Of a stretch of 64,000 nt of DNA, positions 31,718 through 40,759 are shown piece by piece. Below the pieces are notes generated by a model, which was given only the letters and a program-made list of their open reading frames with translations, searched no databases and was not told the origin of the DNA. Source of the stretch: Candidatus Skiveiella danica (GTDB taxonomy: Bacteria; Pseudomonadota; Gammaproteobacteria; Burkholderiales; Burkholderiaceae_C); contig JADKHE010000011.1 of the NCBI GenBank assembly GCA_016721925.1, forward strand, positions 434,001-498,000. The letters are read 5' to 3'. Position 1 is the stretch's first letter. Each line of letters opens with the position of its first letter. Made by a program: the position numbers and the translations under genes.

Positions 31718-34417
31718 GCCAGCGCCCTGTCCAGTTGCGCGGCGGTGGTCAGGCCATCGCGGGTTTGCGTCAGCCAGGCAAAAACGGCACGTCCGTTGCT
31801 GGTCTGGCCCCACCGCTCGCCGACCAGGCGTTTTTCGATTTCGTAGGGGTCGTTCAGTAAGTGCGCGCCCTTGAATTCCAGCACGGCCACCCGGCCATCC
31901 ATCAACTCGGCGACGAAGTCCGGGAAGAAGCGACCCTTTGACGTCGGCAGCGCGAAGCCACAGGGTGCCGTGTCCAGATTGCGCACCCAGTGCCGCACTT
32001 TGGGGTGGCGGTCGATCAACTGGGCGCAGGCGAACTCCTGCCCGTCTTCCTTCAGGTCGGCCAGCACCGGGAAGTAGTGCTTGGGGAACTGGTAACGCCC
32101 GCTGTAGCGCGAAGCCACGGGCGCCGGATAGCGACCGGCCTCAAACAGGTGCGGATGCTGCCAGTCGGGCTCGACCAGCCAGCCCTGGGCGTTGTCCGCC
32201 TGCAGCACGAGTTGGTGAAAGCTTTGCCGCGCGGCCTGATCGCGCAGCTCGGCCACCCGGTTTTCGATATCCTGCGCCAGCTTGAACCGCGCCTGGGCCA
32301 GCACCACCAGCGGCACGCCGCGCTCGTGCAGCAAGTAATTCACCACGGCCGTCAGATAGGCCCGCCGCTCGGTCTGCGTCAGGTCGGGCAGTTTCTGGAA
32401 GAGCGACTGGTCCAGCCAGCGCACCAGGTCGTCGGGTGTGATGGTGCTGGCGCCATAGTCCATGGCGATCTGGCTTGCATCGGCCGGGCGCAGCCTGACA
32501 TGCGCGTCCTTCAGGTAAATCTCGAAAGTGTTGGACTGCGCGACCACCTGGAAGCCCGGCAACTGAATGGCCTGCGGTGTCATCAGGTCCAGCTCCACGG
32601 TCTCCAGCACAGCCTCACGCTCCAGCGGCCACAGCGGCGCCTGCGCCTGCGTGCGGTAGCCCAGCGTCGGCACCGGCGCGAAGGGCTCGCCACGCGAGGC
32701 GGGGGCTTGCTGCGCGGCCACCAGCGCGTTGTGTTCCGCTACTTTTTCACGCACCTGCTCCAGCTTTTTGGCACCGCGCACCTGGACCAGCATCAGGCCC
32801 TCAAGTTCCGCGCTGATGTGCCCGGTCACCACCACCTGCGGGGCGCCACCCACTTCCACCACGCTCACACCCGCAGCGCCCTGCAGCTCGGGTGTCGGCG
32901 AGATTGCTATGAAAGTGGTAGCTATCTCTGACCATTCCACGCTGGGATGTGGCAGATTTTCTTCAAAAAGTGGCAGATTGACGGCTGGCGCGATCATCGA
33001 AGCCACATCCAGCGCCTCGAAGCCCATGTGATTGATCAGCCGGTCGGCCAGCGCGTGCGCCGCGCTGGAAAACTGCGCCTCGCAGACATGGGCGTAGGCG
33101 CGGTTGAGCGCTTCGCGCCCGCGCCGCGTGGCGTAGGGCATGCGCAGCACGCGGCCCAGCAACTGCTCCACCGCCGTGGCGCTTGAGAGCTTTTGCAGCG
33201 AGCACAGGATGTAGGCAAACGGGCAGTCCCAGCCCTCGCGCAGCGCCTGCACGGTGATGACGAAGCGCACCGGGCAGTTGCGCGCGCTCAGGTCCAGCCC
33301 GTCCAGGCCGCGCACATCGCCGGTGGCCACCACGATCTGTTCTGGCCGGAATGTGCAGTTCGTCGATCAGATGGCGGCGCAGCGCCTCGGGCGGCATCTC
33401 GTCATCCGCGTTTTGCGCCTGGAACAGCACGATGGGGCGCACGTAGCCCTTGTCGCCATAGCCTCCCTCGGCCTCGTCCTTCAGCGCCTCGGCTTCCAGT
33501 GCGCGTTGGGTTTGCACCGCTGCAAAGACGGCCTGCGGCCAGCCTTGCGGATGCTCGGCCAGGGCAATTGGCAGCTTGATCATGCTTTCCGCAGCCAGCT
33601 CCTGCGCGCTGACGTGGTACAGCACGTTGGTCCTGGCGGGAATCGGGGTGGCCGTCAGCTCCAGAATGAACGACGGGTTCAGCCTCTTCAGCGCGGTGAA
33701 GCTCTTGTCGGTCTTGGTGTTGTGCGCCTCGTCCACGATCATGATCGGCTCGTGCAGCGCCAGCCAGTTCGCCAGGCTCCAGCGCGCTTGGCCGACAAAA
33801 CCCTTAAGAAGGCCTTTACCATCCTGTGCCGCCTCTTCAGCTGTCACCACCGCGTCGGGCAGGGGCTGCAGCACCGCCAGGCGTTGTGCGTCCGTGCCCC
33901 GGAAGTGCGGCTCGAACGCCTCCGAGAAGCTGTAGACGTTGCGCTGCCCGGTTTCCTCGATGCGGAAACTCTGGATCGTCGCCACCACGACCACCGCCTG
34001 GCGCCCCCAGTCCGGCGGCGCGATCTGCGCCACGTCTTCCAGCGCGCAGACCTTCACGCCAGGGCCGTAATGGGCTTCCAGCGCTGCGCGGTACGGGTGG
34101 CCCGCCGTCTGCAGCGCCTTGAGCGTCTGGCTGCGGATGGTGTCGCTGGGCACCAGCCACACCGCCACCGGCGCGTCCGTGGCCCGCCATGCGCGCGCCA
34201 GCAGCGGCACCGCGTGCGCCGCCAACACCGTCTTGCCCCCGCCCGTGGGGATGCGCAGGCACACGCAGGGCACCGCGCCAAACGGGTCCGGGTTGTAGGG
34301 CCGCCCCGCCTGCTCGCCAAACGCCAGCGCCGGCCCCTTCATCTGCGCCGCGCGGGCAAACGCCCCCAGCGCATTCAGCGCGGCCTGCTGGTAGGACTTG
34401 AGGGTGATCTGGGGCAT
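31714..34417 (-). CDS. res: Type III restriction (Res) helicase-nuclease (one frameshift)
   Basis: The DNA-translocating nuclease of a type III-like system, about 900 residues after correction. Superfamily 2 motifs are RIPTGGGKT (motif I), IVDEAH (II), LTATP (III) and EQLLGRVLRMP (VI). The C-terminal PD-(D/E)XK site reads FFPDFVAELMDGRVAVLEFKG. One extra base at 33346-33348 splits DELHIP from EQIVVATGDVRG. The ATG at 34417 is used, without a clear ribosome site. A dispersed repeat lies inside the C-terminal half. mod lies upstream beyond DUF3800. Confidence 0.88.
32906..32962 (+). repeat. Dispersed palindromic repeat, copy B (inside res)
   Basis: TAGC at 32919 and CGCTGGG at 32940, with TGACCATTCC between them as in copy A. 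It is antisense to res and adds in frame the peptide around SVEWSEIATTFIAIS. Confidence 0.88.
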
Positions 34418-34686
34418 GGGGAGCGGGGCTAATTGGCGCAAGCATTGGTTGAGTTGAAACGACTACGCCAATGCAAACTGTTGATTTAAATTAAGTTTTT
34501 CTTCCTGATTGGCGGATTCATCCTGCTTCTTCAGCGCTCATTGGCGCGGCCAGCGTCCGTATCGCTCGCCAGCTTGGGTTGGCGGTGTCTTCAATTTCAG
34601 TGTTGCCATTCTTTCCTCATTTTTTCTTCATTGCGCCTTGACGTGATGCGGGTTGGGCGGGGATGCCAGATCGGTAAACACAATTT

Positions 34687-34816
34687 ACAATCGCCCCGTG
34701 GGAACAAAATTCGGCTCCATGCCGTGTGAAAGCTGGAACCACGGGGCAACCCAGTCAGGCGATCCTATATTCCCACCTTGTTTTTCAAAGCCGCTCCCGT
34801 GAGCGGCTTTGTTTTT
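34687..34816 (+). ncRNA. Candidate structured RNA at the 3' end of the DUF3800 gene
   Basis: A nine-pair helix joins GCCCCGTGG (34693-34701) to CCACGGGGC (34739-34747) and encloses a small hairpin CGGC-TCCAT-GCCG (34712-34724). A strong terminator hairpin follows at 34786-34811. Possible -10 elements are TAAACA (34675) and TACAAT (34686). The plus-strand RNA would be about 120-130 nt and antisense to the DUF3800 3' end; a minus-strand 3'-UTR structure is equally possible. DUF3800 genes are known to have associated structured RNAs, but I cannot assign this one to a published motif. Confidence 0.45.
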
Positions 34817-35631
34817 GAGTAATACACCCCGTAAGGCGCCTTGTCGGTTTCGTCCACCGCGTGGATGAGGCTGACCTTGCCCCACATCATTTCCAGAAAG
34901 CGGCTCTCCTGACGGGTGTAATGCCGCTGCAAGGCCCACAGAAGGTAGTCCACCGCTTGCAGACAGGCCTGCTGCGCCGACCGAGCCGGCGTGACCTGGA
35001 TGGCGGTGGCGACCTGTTTGTCCCATTGCCGGGCGAACCGCTCGCGGGCCAGTTCCAGCGCCGAGGCGAAAGCCCTGGTCCGATCCGAACTGCCCCGAAC
35101 GGCATAGCAGACGTGGCAGCTTTCATATTGGTGCAGGCGATTCTTGAACAGCCGCGCGACGGTGTTGTCGTACAACTCGTTGGGGTGGTAGCGGTAGTTT
35201 CCGCCGCGCGCATTGCGTTCGCGCACGTAGGCCAGCACCGCCTGCATGTCGCGCACCACCGCGTAGAACTTCACCGGGTGGCGCAGCAACAGCTTGAACA
35301 CCTCCCGGCGGACCTCGGGCAAATCGTCCTTGGCGTGAAACGCCACCGCCGTCTTGCCGCGCCCCGGCTGGAACGAGGGCACATCCCTGAAATATGGGTC
35401 CGCGGCGAGCTCTGCGCGCAGTTGCTCCAGTTCCACCGCCAGCGTCGTCGGATCTTCCACTTGCAGCAAACCCATGATGAAGTGGCCCATCGCGCCACCG
35501 GGCTGACCCACCATGACCTGCCCCTTGGCGTTGAACAGCACGCCATCGCCGGATTCATCGACAAAGTAAAACGCGGTGTTCGTGGGGCTGAGCCCTGACG
35601 GCGGCAGCGCATTTGTGTTGGGCGTTGTCAT
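34765..35631 (-). CDS. DUF3800 domain protein in the restriction-modification block
   Basis: A 288-residue protein. The hallmark FVDESGD is at about 23-29, where the acidic residues resemble an RNase H-fold active site. A later block SAQQACLQAVDYLLWALQR also fits DUF3800. Function is unproven, but the family is often found beside defence and mobile genes. It starts four bases after mod and lies upstream of res, so the order is mod-DUF3800-res. The C-terminal codons overlap a terminator hairpin, which could limit res transcription. Confidence 0.82.
   Translation of the reverse strand: MTTPNTNALPPSGLSPTNTAFYFVDESGDGVLFNAKGQVMVGQPGGAMGHFIMGLLQVEDPTTLAVELEQLRAELAADPYFRDVPSFQPGRGKTAVAFHAKDDLPEVRREVFKLLLRHPVKFYAVVRDMQAVLAYVRERNARGGNYRYHPNELYDNTVARLFKNRLHQYESCHVCYAVRGSSDRTRAFASALELARERFARQWDKQVATAIQVTPARSAQQACLQAVDYLLWALQRHYTRQESRFLEMMWGKVSLIHAVDETDKAPYGVYYSKTKPLTGAALKNKVGI
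34781..34816. terminator. Bidirectional terminator hairpin overlapping the DUF3800 coding end
   Basis: The 11-pair stem CAAAGCCGCTC/GAGCGGCTTTG with a CCGT loop has T5 runs on both outer sides (34781-34785 read from the minus strand as A5; 34812-34816 on the plus strand). On the minus strand it is translated as the last residues of the DUF3800 protein (SKTKPLTGAALKNK). Confidence 0.7.
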
Positions 35632-35635
35632 GGCC

Positions 35636-37321
35636 TCACCTCGCCTTCACGTCATACGGAATATGCCGGAACGTCACGTGGGCCAGTGCCAGCCGGGCCG
35701 GGCCCAGGCGGCAGGCTTCGCCGTAGACGACCAGCGGCGCCTCGGGCGCCGGTGTGGTGGCGTGCTGGGCCAGTAGCGCGTCGAGCACGGCGACGGTCAG
35801 CACGTTGCCGCCAGCGGGGCGGCGGTCGCCCAGGATGCCGTTGAACAGCAGGTAGACCGCCTTGACGGGGCGCGGAGCCTGGGGAGTTGCCCCCGCGACC
35901 AGGGTGGCGTCCGGCGCGGGCTCTGGCGGGGCGGAAAACAGGTCCGGGGGTGAATTTTCAGGTGAAATCGGCTCCTTCCCAGCGTCGGATGGCCACGGGG
36001 CGCTATCAATGTCGTAGTGGGTTCCGAGCCATGGGGTGCCGGCAGCGCCCTGGCCGGGGGTGCGGGCGGTGCCGGTTTCCTGCTGCCAGATGAAGGCGGC
36101 CAGCGTGGCGAAGCGCACGTCGGGGTGGATGGCGCCGTCGGCGCCGAAGATCGGCGCGCCCAGGCGCAGGAAGCGAAAACCGCCGCCGCCTTGCCAGTTC
36201 ACCGCCGCGCTGATGCCGCCCGGCTCGCCGGCGATCACCTTCTCCAGCCGGGGCAGGCAGTGCGTGGCGGCGTGTTCGCCCATCTCGATGCCGATCCAGC
36301 GCCGGCCCATCTTGTGCGCGACAGCGGCCGTGGTGCCGGAGCCGAGGAAGCTGTCGAGGACGAGGTCGTCGGGTTGGGTCGCGAGTTGAAGCACGCGCTG
36401 AATCAGCTTCTCAGGCTTGGGCGTTTGAAAGAGATCAGGCGTGCCTTCCAGCAACGACTTGAGGCCAATGCTGGCCTCTTTGTTGCTGCCGGACTCCATG
36501 TGCTCCCACCAAGTATTCGGAGTTAGGCCACCCGTCATTTCTTCGAGAAACTTTTTGAGCATCGGCCGCCCCGTTCCGCTCAATCCAAAAGTGATTCGCC
36601 CATCTGCTAGCCATGCCTCGTATTGGGCTTGGTTGCATCGCCAATAGCGATTGGTTGGCGGCAAAAAGGTCGCCCCGGTTGGGCCAACGATTGGGAACTG
36701 GCCGGCGGAGTAAAACTTACCCGCCGAAAGGTTCTCTGCTTTCCATGGTCCTCTGGGGTCAGCGTCAGGATTTTTAAAAGTAGCGATCTGGTCTTCGGTG
36801 CGTTGCAGCTTGCCAATGGACAAGGCCGTTTCGTTCCGCGCGTACAAAAACAGGTGATCGTGGGTATCCGAGATGTGTTTGGCGGTTTGATTTGAGGTGT
36901 ATGCCTTTTGCCAAACCACATTCGTCACAAAGTTCCCCCGCCCGAACACCTCGTCCATCAACACCTTGAGGTAATGCCCCTCGTTGTCGTCAATCGTCAC
37001 CCAGATCGAGCCGTCGTCGCGCAGCAGCTCGCGCAGCAACTGCAGGCGCGGCAGCATCATGCTGAGCCACTGGCTGTGTTCCAGGTTGTCGTCGTAGTGC
37101 TCGAAGGCGCTTTTCGTGTTGTAGGGCGGGTCGATGAAGATGCATTTCACCTGGCCCCGGTAGAACGGCAGCAAGGCTTTCAGCGCTTCGAGGTTGTCGC
37201 CCTGGATCAGCAGGTTGTCCGCGCCGGTGCCGTGGCTGGAGACGGGCTCCAGCAGGCGGTAGGGCACGCGGGCGGCGATGGTGAAGGCGTCGGCGCGGTT
37301 GAGCCAGTCGAGGGTGGGCAT
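35636..37321 (-). CDS. mod: Type III DNA methyltransferase (Mod)
   Basis: The modification and recognition subunit, 561 residues. The catalytic motif DPPYNT is at about 64-69 and the AdoMet motif LDSFLGSGTT at about 318-327, the order of beta-class N6-adenine methyltransferases. The region between them (encoded about 36420-36960) is the target-recognition domain and is visibly AT-richer than its flanks, suggesting domain exchange. A dispersed repeat lies in the C-terminal part. It follows fic by 17 bases and precedes DUF3800 by four. Confidence 0.9.
   Translation of the reverse strand: MPTLDWLNRADAFTIAARVPYRLLEPVSSHGTGADNLLIQGDNLEALKALLPFYRGQVKCIFIDPPYNTKSAFEHYDDNLEHSQWLSMMLPRLQLLRELLRDDGSIWVTIDDNEGHYLKVLMDEVFGRGNFVTNVVWQKAYTSNQTAKHISDTHDHLFLYARNETALSIGKLQRTEDQIATFKNPDADPRGPWKAENLSAGKFYSAGQFPIVGPTGATFLPPTNRYWRCNQAQYEAWLADGRITFGLSGTGRPMLKKFLEEMTGGLTPNTWWEHMESGSNKEASIGLKSLLEGTPDLFQTPKPEKLIQRVLQLATQPDDLVLDSFLGSGTTAAVAHKMGRRWIGIEMGEHAATHCLPRLEKVIAGEPGGISAAVNWQGGGGFRFLRLGAPIFGADGAIHPDVRFATLAAFIWQQETGTARTPGQGAAGTPWLGTHYDIDSAPWPSDAGKEPISPENSPPDLFSAPPEPAPDATLVAGATPQAPRPVKAVYLLFNGILGDRRPAGGNVLTVAVLDALLAQHATTPAPEAPLVVYGEACRLGPARLALAHVTFRHIPYDVKAR
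35960..36015 (-). repeat. Dispersed palindromic repeat, copy D (inside mod)
   Basis: On the minus strand TAGC starts at 36005 and CGCTGGG at 35984, with TGGCCATCC between. It is in the same orientation as mod and is read in frame as part of YDIDSAPWPSDAGKEPIS, in a linker after the catalytic core. Confidence 0.82.
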
Positions 37322-37338
37322 GGAGTTGGGCGTGTCTG

Positions 37339-38511
37339 TCAGGGCGTCTGGGCGGCAAAGGTGGCTTCCACGGTTTCACGGTGGAAAAGCGCCATGTAGG
37401 GCTGGTAGCGATACAGGCGGTTGCGCTCGAAGCCGGTGATTTCCTGCAGCCAGCCTCTGCCTTCCAGGTCGCGTGCCAGTTTGACGGCGGTGGGGTGGGT
37501 GCAACCCACAATTTCAGCGATGCGGTTGGGCGACACCAGCGGTTGCTGGAACAGGCTGTCGAGCAGCTTGAGGGCCTTGGGGCTTTTCATCACGGCGCTG
37601 CGATGCGCTTCGCGCAGGTTCACGATGTCGGTGGCGGTGCGGGTCGCGGCGCGGGCGGTCTGGCTCACGCCGCGCAAAAAGAACTTGAGCCATTGCTCCC
37701 AATGACCGTAGTTGCGGATGGCGGTAAGGCGGTCGTAGTACTCGATCCGGTGGGCCTTGAGGAACACCGACAGGTACAGCAGCGGGCGCGACAAGGCCTG
37801 TTCCTCGCACAGGATCAGCGTGATCAGCAGGCGCCCGACGCGGCCATTGCCATCGAGAAACGGGTGGATGGTTTCGAACTGGGCATGGGCCAGACCGCAT
37901 CGAACCAGCAGTGGCGTGTTGGTTTTTCCTTCGTGCAGGAATTTTTCGAGCGCGCCCAGGGCGTTCATCAATTCGTGGGGCGGTGGCGGCACGAAAGACG
38001 CGTTGGTCAGTGTGCTGCCTGCCGGGCCAATCCAGTTCTGGGAGGTGCGGAATTCGCCAGGTGTTTTTTCCCCACCCCGCACGTTGTGCATCAGCTCGCC
38101 ATGAATTTCGCGCACCAGTCGCAGGCTCAAGGGCAGCTCATTCAGGCGACGCAGCCCGTGGTTCATGGCGCGAACGTAGTTGATGACCTCTTCCACGTCT
38201 TTCGGAGTGTCATTGCTGGTGCCCTGCGCCTCGAAGGCCAGCACGTCTTCCAGCGTGCTTTGCGTGCCTTCTATCTGGGATGACAGCACGGCCTCGTGGC
38301 GCACGTACATGGCTACGAAGAGATCAGGATTGGGCAGAAGGGCTGCAATGGCGTCCAGCCGGGCGATGTCCCGGTCAGCTTGCGACAGCAGTGTGCGCAA
38401 TTCGCCATCGAATTCAATGTCCGGCTGGGGTGGCAGGGCTTCAGGAATGAAAGCCTTGTACCCGGTGGTTTGCTGAACGTAGCGGCCTGCGCGCTGAGGT
38501 GATCCTGTCAT
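37339..38511 (-). CDS. Fic-domain adenylyltransferase with N-terminal inhibitory motif
   Basis: A 390-residue Fic protein, predicted to transfer AMP (or another nucleotide) to a protein. The catalytic motif HPFLDGNGRVGR is at 216-227. The inhibitory motif SSQIEGT at 77-83 lies N-terminal, the class II self-inhibited arrangement. A C-terminal winged helix (about 305-360, with NRIAEIVGCTHPTAVKLARDL) suggests DNA binding and self-regulation. It is the first gene of the fic-mod-DUF3800-res string, behind an inverted repeat. Confidence 0.92.
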   Translation of the reverse strand: MTGSPQRAGRYVQQTTGYKAFIPEALPPQPDIEFDGELRTLLSQADRDIARLDAIAALLPNPDLFVAMYVRHEAVLSSQIEGTQSTLEDVLAFEAQGTSNDTPKDVEEVINYVRAMNHGLRRLNELPLSLRLVREIHGELMHNVRGGEKTPGEFRTSQNWIGPAGSTLTNASFVPPPPHELMNALGALEKFLHEGKTNTPLLVRCGLAHAQFETIHPFLDGNGRVGRLLITLILCEEQALSRPLLYLSVFLKAHRIEYYDRLTAIRNYGHWEQWLKFFLRGVSQTARAATRTATDIVNLREAHRSAVMKSPKALKLLDSLFQQPLVSPNRIAEIVGCTHPTAVKLARDLEGRGWLQEITGFERNRLYRYQPYMALFHRETVEATFAAQTP

Positions 38512-38526
38512 GGCGATTTGTATTTG

Positions 38527-38555
38527 TATAAGACGTCCGCAATCATAGTCTTATA
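38527..38555 (-). promoter_or_regulatory. Inverted repeat and -10 element upstream of fic
   Basis: TATAAGAC (38527-38534) pairs with GTCTTATA (38548-38555), perfect eight-base arms 13 bases apart. A minus-strand TATGAT (38542-38547) lies between the arms and fits a -10 element. A protein bound here, perhaps the Fic winged helix, would block the promoter of the whole block. The binding protein is inferred. Confidence 0.6.
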
Positions 38556-38879
38556 AAAATTTATAGAGAAACTATTTCATAAAACGTGAGAAAAAATGGC
38601 TTGCGTAAACATTCAAGTGGTTTGCAGGCGCATCAAACGAATTCTGTCCGCCGCGCCCGTTTTCGGGGCAGTGGCGCTGCCATGGCGCTCTGGCCGACGA
38701 GCGATCCGGGGCCTGGGACCGTCTCGAACAGGGTCGGCGGTCGGCAAGGCTGTCGGGCGGCGGCGGCGAGCGCGCCCGGGCGGGTGGGGCTGTTCAGGTC
38801 GGCGTGGCACCACAGGGTTCCGCCAAGGTCCCGTCCGGCACCGGCCCATAAAGCGAGGAAGCCTTGTGGTTCGCGCGTC
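38556..38879. other. Gap between fic promoter and DUF350, no recognised gene
   Basis: The first 60 bases are AT-rich, unlike the surroundings. The remaining 260 are GC-rich with coding-like third positions on the minus strand (a run including GFLALWAGAGRDLGGTLWCH), but I recognise no family and no convincing start. This could be a degraded gene at the edge of the inserted defence block. Confidence 0.4.
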
Positions 38880-39101
38880 TCACCCGTGGATCGCGGCCGC
38901 AACGATGAGCGAGATGCCCAGGCACATCGCCGCCACGACGAGCGCCAGCGCCCGGTTCTGCTTGACGACGATCTCTTCCCACAGGTTGTAGGGCGTGATC
39001 TTGTCGATGACGACAAAGCACAACCAGAAGATGATCACGCCAATCAGCGCGTACACGATGGAGCCGATGAAGGCCGCCGGTTTCAGCCACTCAATTCCCA
39101 T
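38880..39101 (-). CDS. DUF350 small membrane protein
   Basis: A 73-residue protein with two membrane helices (about 10-32 and 50-71) joined by a short polar segment, KITPYNLWEEIVVKQN, which carries the conserved DUF350 loop. The function is unknown. The family often lies beside SPFH, PspA-like, polyamine and ion-channel genes. It is 21 bases downstream of the DUF4178 gene and probably part of its operon. Confidence 0.85.
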   Translation of the reverse strand: MGIEWLKPAAFIGSIVYALIGVIIFWLCFVVIDKITPYNLWEEIVVKQNRALALVVAAMCLGISLIVAAAIHG

Positions 39102-39122
39102 GATGACCTCCAGTAAAAACGT

Positions 39123-40643
39123 TCATTTGTGTCCCCCGCCGCTGGAGCTGCCACCCCAGGATCCGCCGGAACTTCGTGCCGTGGTGGAGGAGCAGTTCTC
39201 CACGCGCGGGTCGCAGCGGCTGCAGCGGCTGAGCAGCGACAGCACGATCAGGATCACGATCAGAATCACGATGATGGGGATGATGCCGATGCTGCGCGCC
39301 GCCGTGAAGGGCGCGGCGTCGCTGCGCTTGAGCAGGTCCTTTTGGTCTTCGAGCCTGAAGGCCTTGGCCACCGTGTCGCTGTCGATCTTCGCGCCGGCGG
39401 ACCAGGTGATCTCGTTGCGTGACTGCTCCATCGAGAGCAGCTGCTTGCCGGAGGCGAAATCGCGGTTGTCGGTCTTCTGGCCGCGCTGCACCTGCCAGTA
39501 GAACTCGCCGGCGACATAGGTGGTCTCGGCCTTGTAGGCGTACTGCTGTTTGAAGGTGGTGCCCTGATAACTTGCGCTTTGCCCGTTGCTGGCCAGCGCC
39601 GGCGCGCCGGTCACCGGCTTGACCAGGCTCCAGCCATCGGTGGCGTCCACCAGGAAACTGAAGCCGCGCCTGGCGTTGTAGAGCAGGTACTCCTCCCAGC
39701 CGAACTGCTCGTCGTCGCCGGGCTCCTGGCCCATGCGGTGCTGGAAGCCCACCACCTGCCAGGCCAGGCCTTCGAGCTGGCCCACGGTGCCCAGCGGGAT
39801 CAGCGGGCGGACCGGCTCGTCCTGCTCCGCGTGGCGCAATTCACCGCCGATGCCCGCACTCAGGTCGATCAGGCTGTTGCAGGACTTGCAGGTGATGCTC
39901 TTGCTTTGAGCCAGGGCCACCTCGACGGTGGCGCCGCAGTTCGGGCAGTTGAACTGCCGGCCTTTCTCGTCCTTGGCTGACCCGTCCTTCAGGCCGGTCA
40001 TCTGCAGTTCGTCCAACGTGACCGGGCGGCCCAGCGACAGGGCCGGCGATTCGCCGGCCAGCGTCGGACCATAGTCGATGCTGAGCACCTGTGCTGCGCC
40101 CTGGCCGCGCAGCTCCACCATGGCGAAGGACTGGCCCAGCGGTGGCAGGCGGGGCAGTTCGCCCTGGGCAGCTATCAGCGCGACCTGCTCGTTGCTTGCG
40201 ACGCTGTACTTCTGCCCGTTGATGGCGGTGGTGGCGCCCACGCGGAACTGGTCCGCAGCCGGGATGTCACGCCCGGTCGCCACCGCGCGCGAGAACACGT
40301 AGGCGCCGTTGTCCTCGCTCAAGGCGCCGGTGCTGCCGTCGTTCAGCAGGGCCTGCCACTCGGTCCAGGTGCCTTCGCGGTACTTGTATTGGAGGCGCCC
40401 GACGAGGGTGAAGCCCTGGCCGTCGACGGTGCCGCTGGCCATGAGCTGCAGCAGGCTGTGGTCGTCGAACAGTTCGGCCATCTTGCCGACGCGCGACAGC
40501 ACCTCGCCCTGGCGCACGACCGTGCTCTGGCAGTAGCCGCAGACCGCGGTGGTCGATTGCGCGCTTCTGAACTCCACCGGCGCGCCGCACCCGGGGCAGG
40601 GCGCGCGGTAGTGGCGCTGGGTTGGGCCGGCGGATTCAGCCAT
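39123..40643 (-). CDS. DUF4178 membrane-anchored zinc-ribbon protein
   Basis: A 506-residue protein. A zinc ribbon (CPGCGAPVEF...CGYCQS, about 16-39) is followed by a DUF4178-like domain, a second zinc ribbon (CPNCGATVEV...CKSCNS, about 233-256) and a second DUF4178-like domain. A membrane helix comes near the end (IIPIIVILIVILIVLSLL), followed by a Cys-containing Ser/Gly-rich tail. The function is unknown. It lies between the SPFH and DUF350 genes and probably acts with them at the membrane. Confidence 0.82.
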   Translation of the reverse strand: MAESAGPTQRHYRAPCPGCGAPVEFRSAQSTTAVCGYCQSTVVRQGEVLSRVGKMAELFDDHSLLQLMASGTVDGQGFTLVGRLQYKYREGTWTEWQALLNDGSTGALSEDNGAYVFSRAVATGRDIPAADQFRVGATTAINGQKYSVASNEQVALIAAQGELPRLPPLGQSFAMVELRGQGAAQVLSIDYGPTLAGESPALSLGRPVTLDELQMTGLKDGSAKDEKGRQFNCPNCGATVEVALAQSKSITCKSCNSLIDLSAGIGGELRHAEQDEPVRPLIPLGTVGQLEGLAWQVVGFQHRMGQEPGDDEQFGWEEYLLYNARRGFSFLVDATDGWSLVKPVTGAPALASNGQSASYQGTTFKQQYAYKAETTYVAGEFYWQVQRGQKTDNRDFASGKQLLSMEQSRNEITWSAGAKIDSDTVAKAFRLEDQKDLLKRSDAAPFTAARSIGIIPIIVILIVILIVLSLLSRCSRCDPRVENCSSTTARSSGGSWGGSSSGGGHK

Positions 40644-40687
40644 GAGGGGAAAGGCGGCGCCTGTGCGGCGGAAGACAGACCGGTTTC

Positions 40688-40743
40688 AAAAGAAATCGGC
40701 CGTTTCCCAGCGTCAAAAGGTCATTTTTTGCTATTGAATCAGG
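40688..40743 (-). repeat. Dispersed palindromic repeat, copy C (intergenic)
   Basis: On the minus strand TAGC starts at 40733 and CGCTGGG at 40712, with TGACCTTTTGA between and AAACGGCCGATTTC after. It lies between the SPFH and DUF4178 genes. Confidence 0.87.
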
Positions 40744-40759
40744 AATGAAGTCTGGCGTC

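Noticed and set aside
38586..39116. A 176-codon plus-strand frame before and across DUF350
   Set aside because: It overlaps the DUF350 gene antisense, has low-complexity Arg/Gly composition, and no family or ribosome site supports it.
40141..40185. Another GCTATC-containing match to the dispersed repeat inside DUF4178
   Set aside because: The CCCAGCG partner is not at the invariant 17-base distance and the segment encodes ordinary conserved-looking protein.
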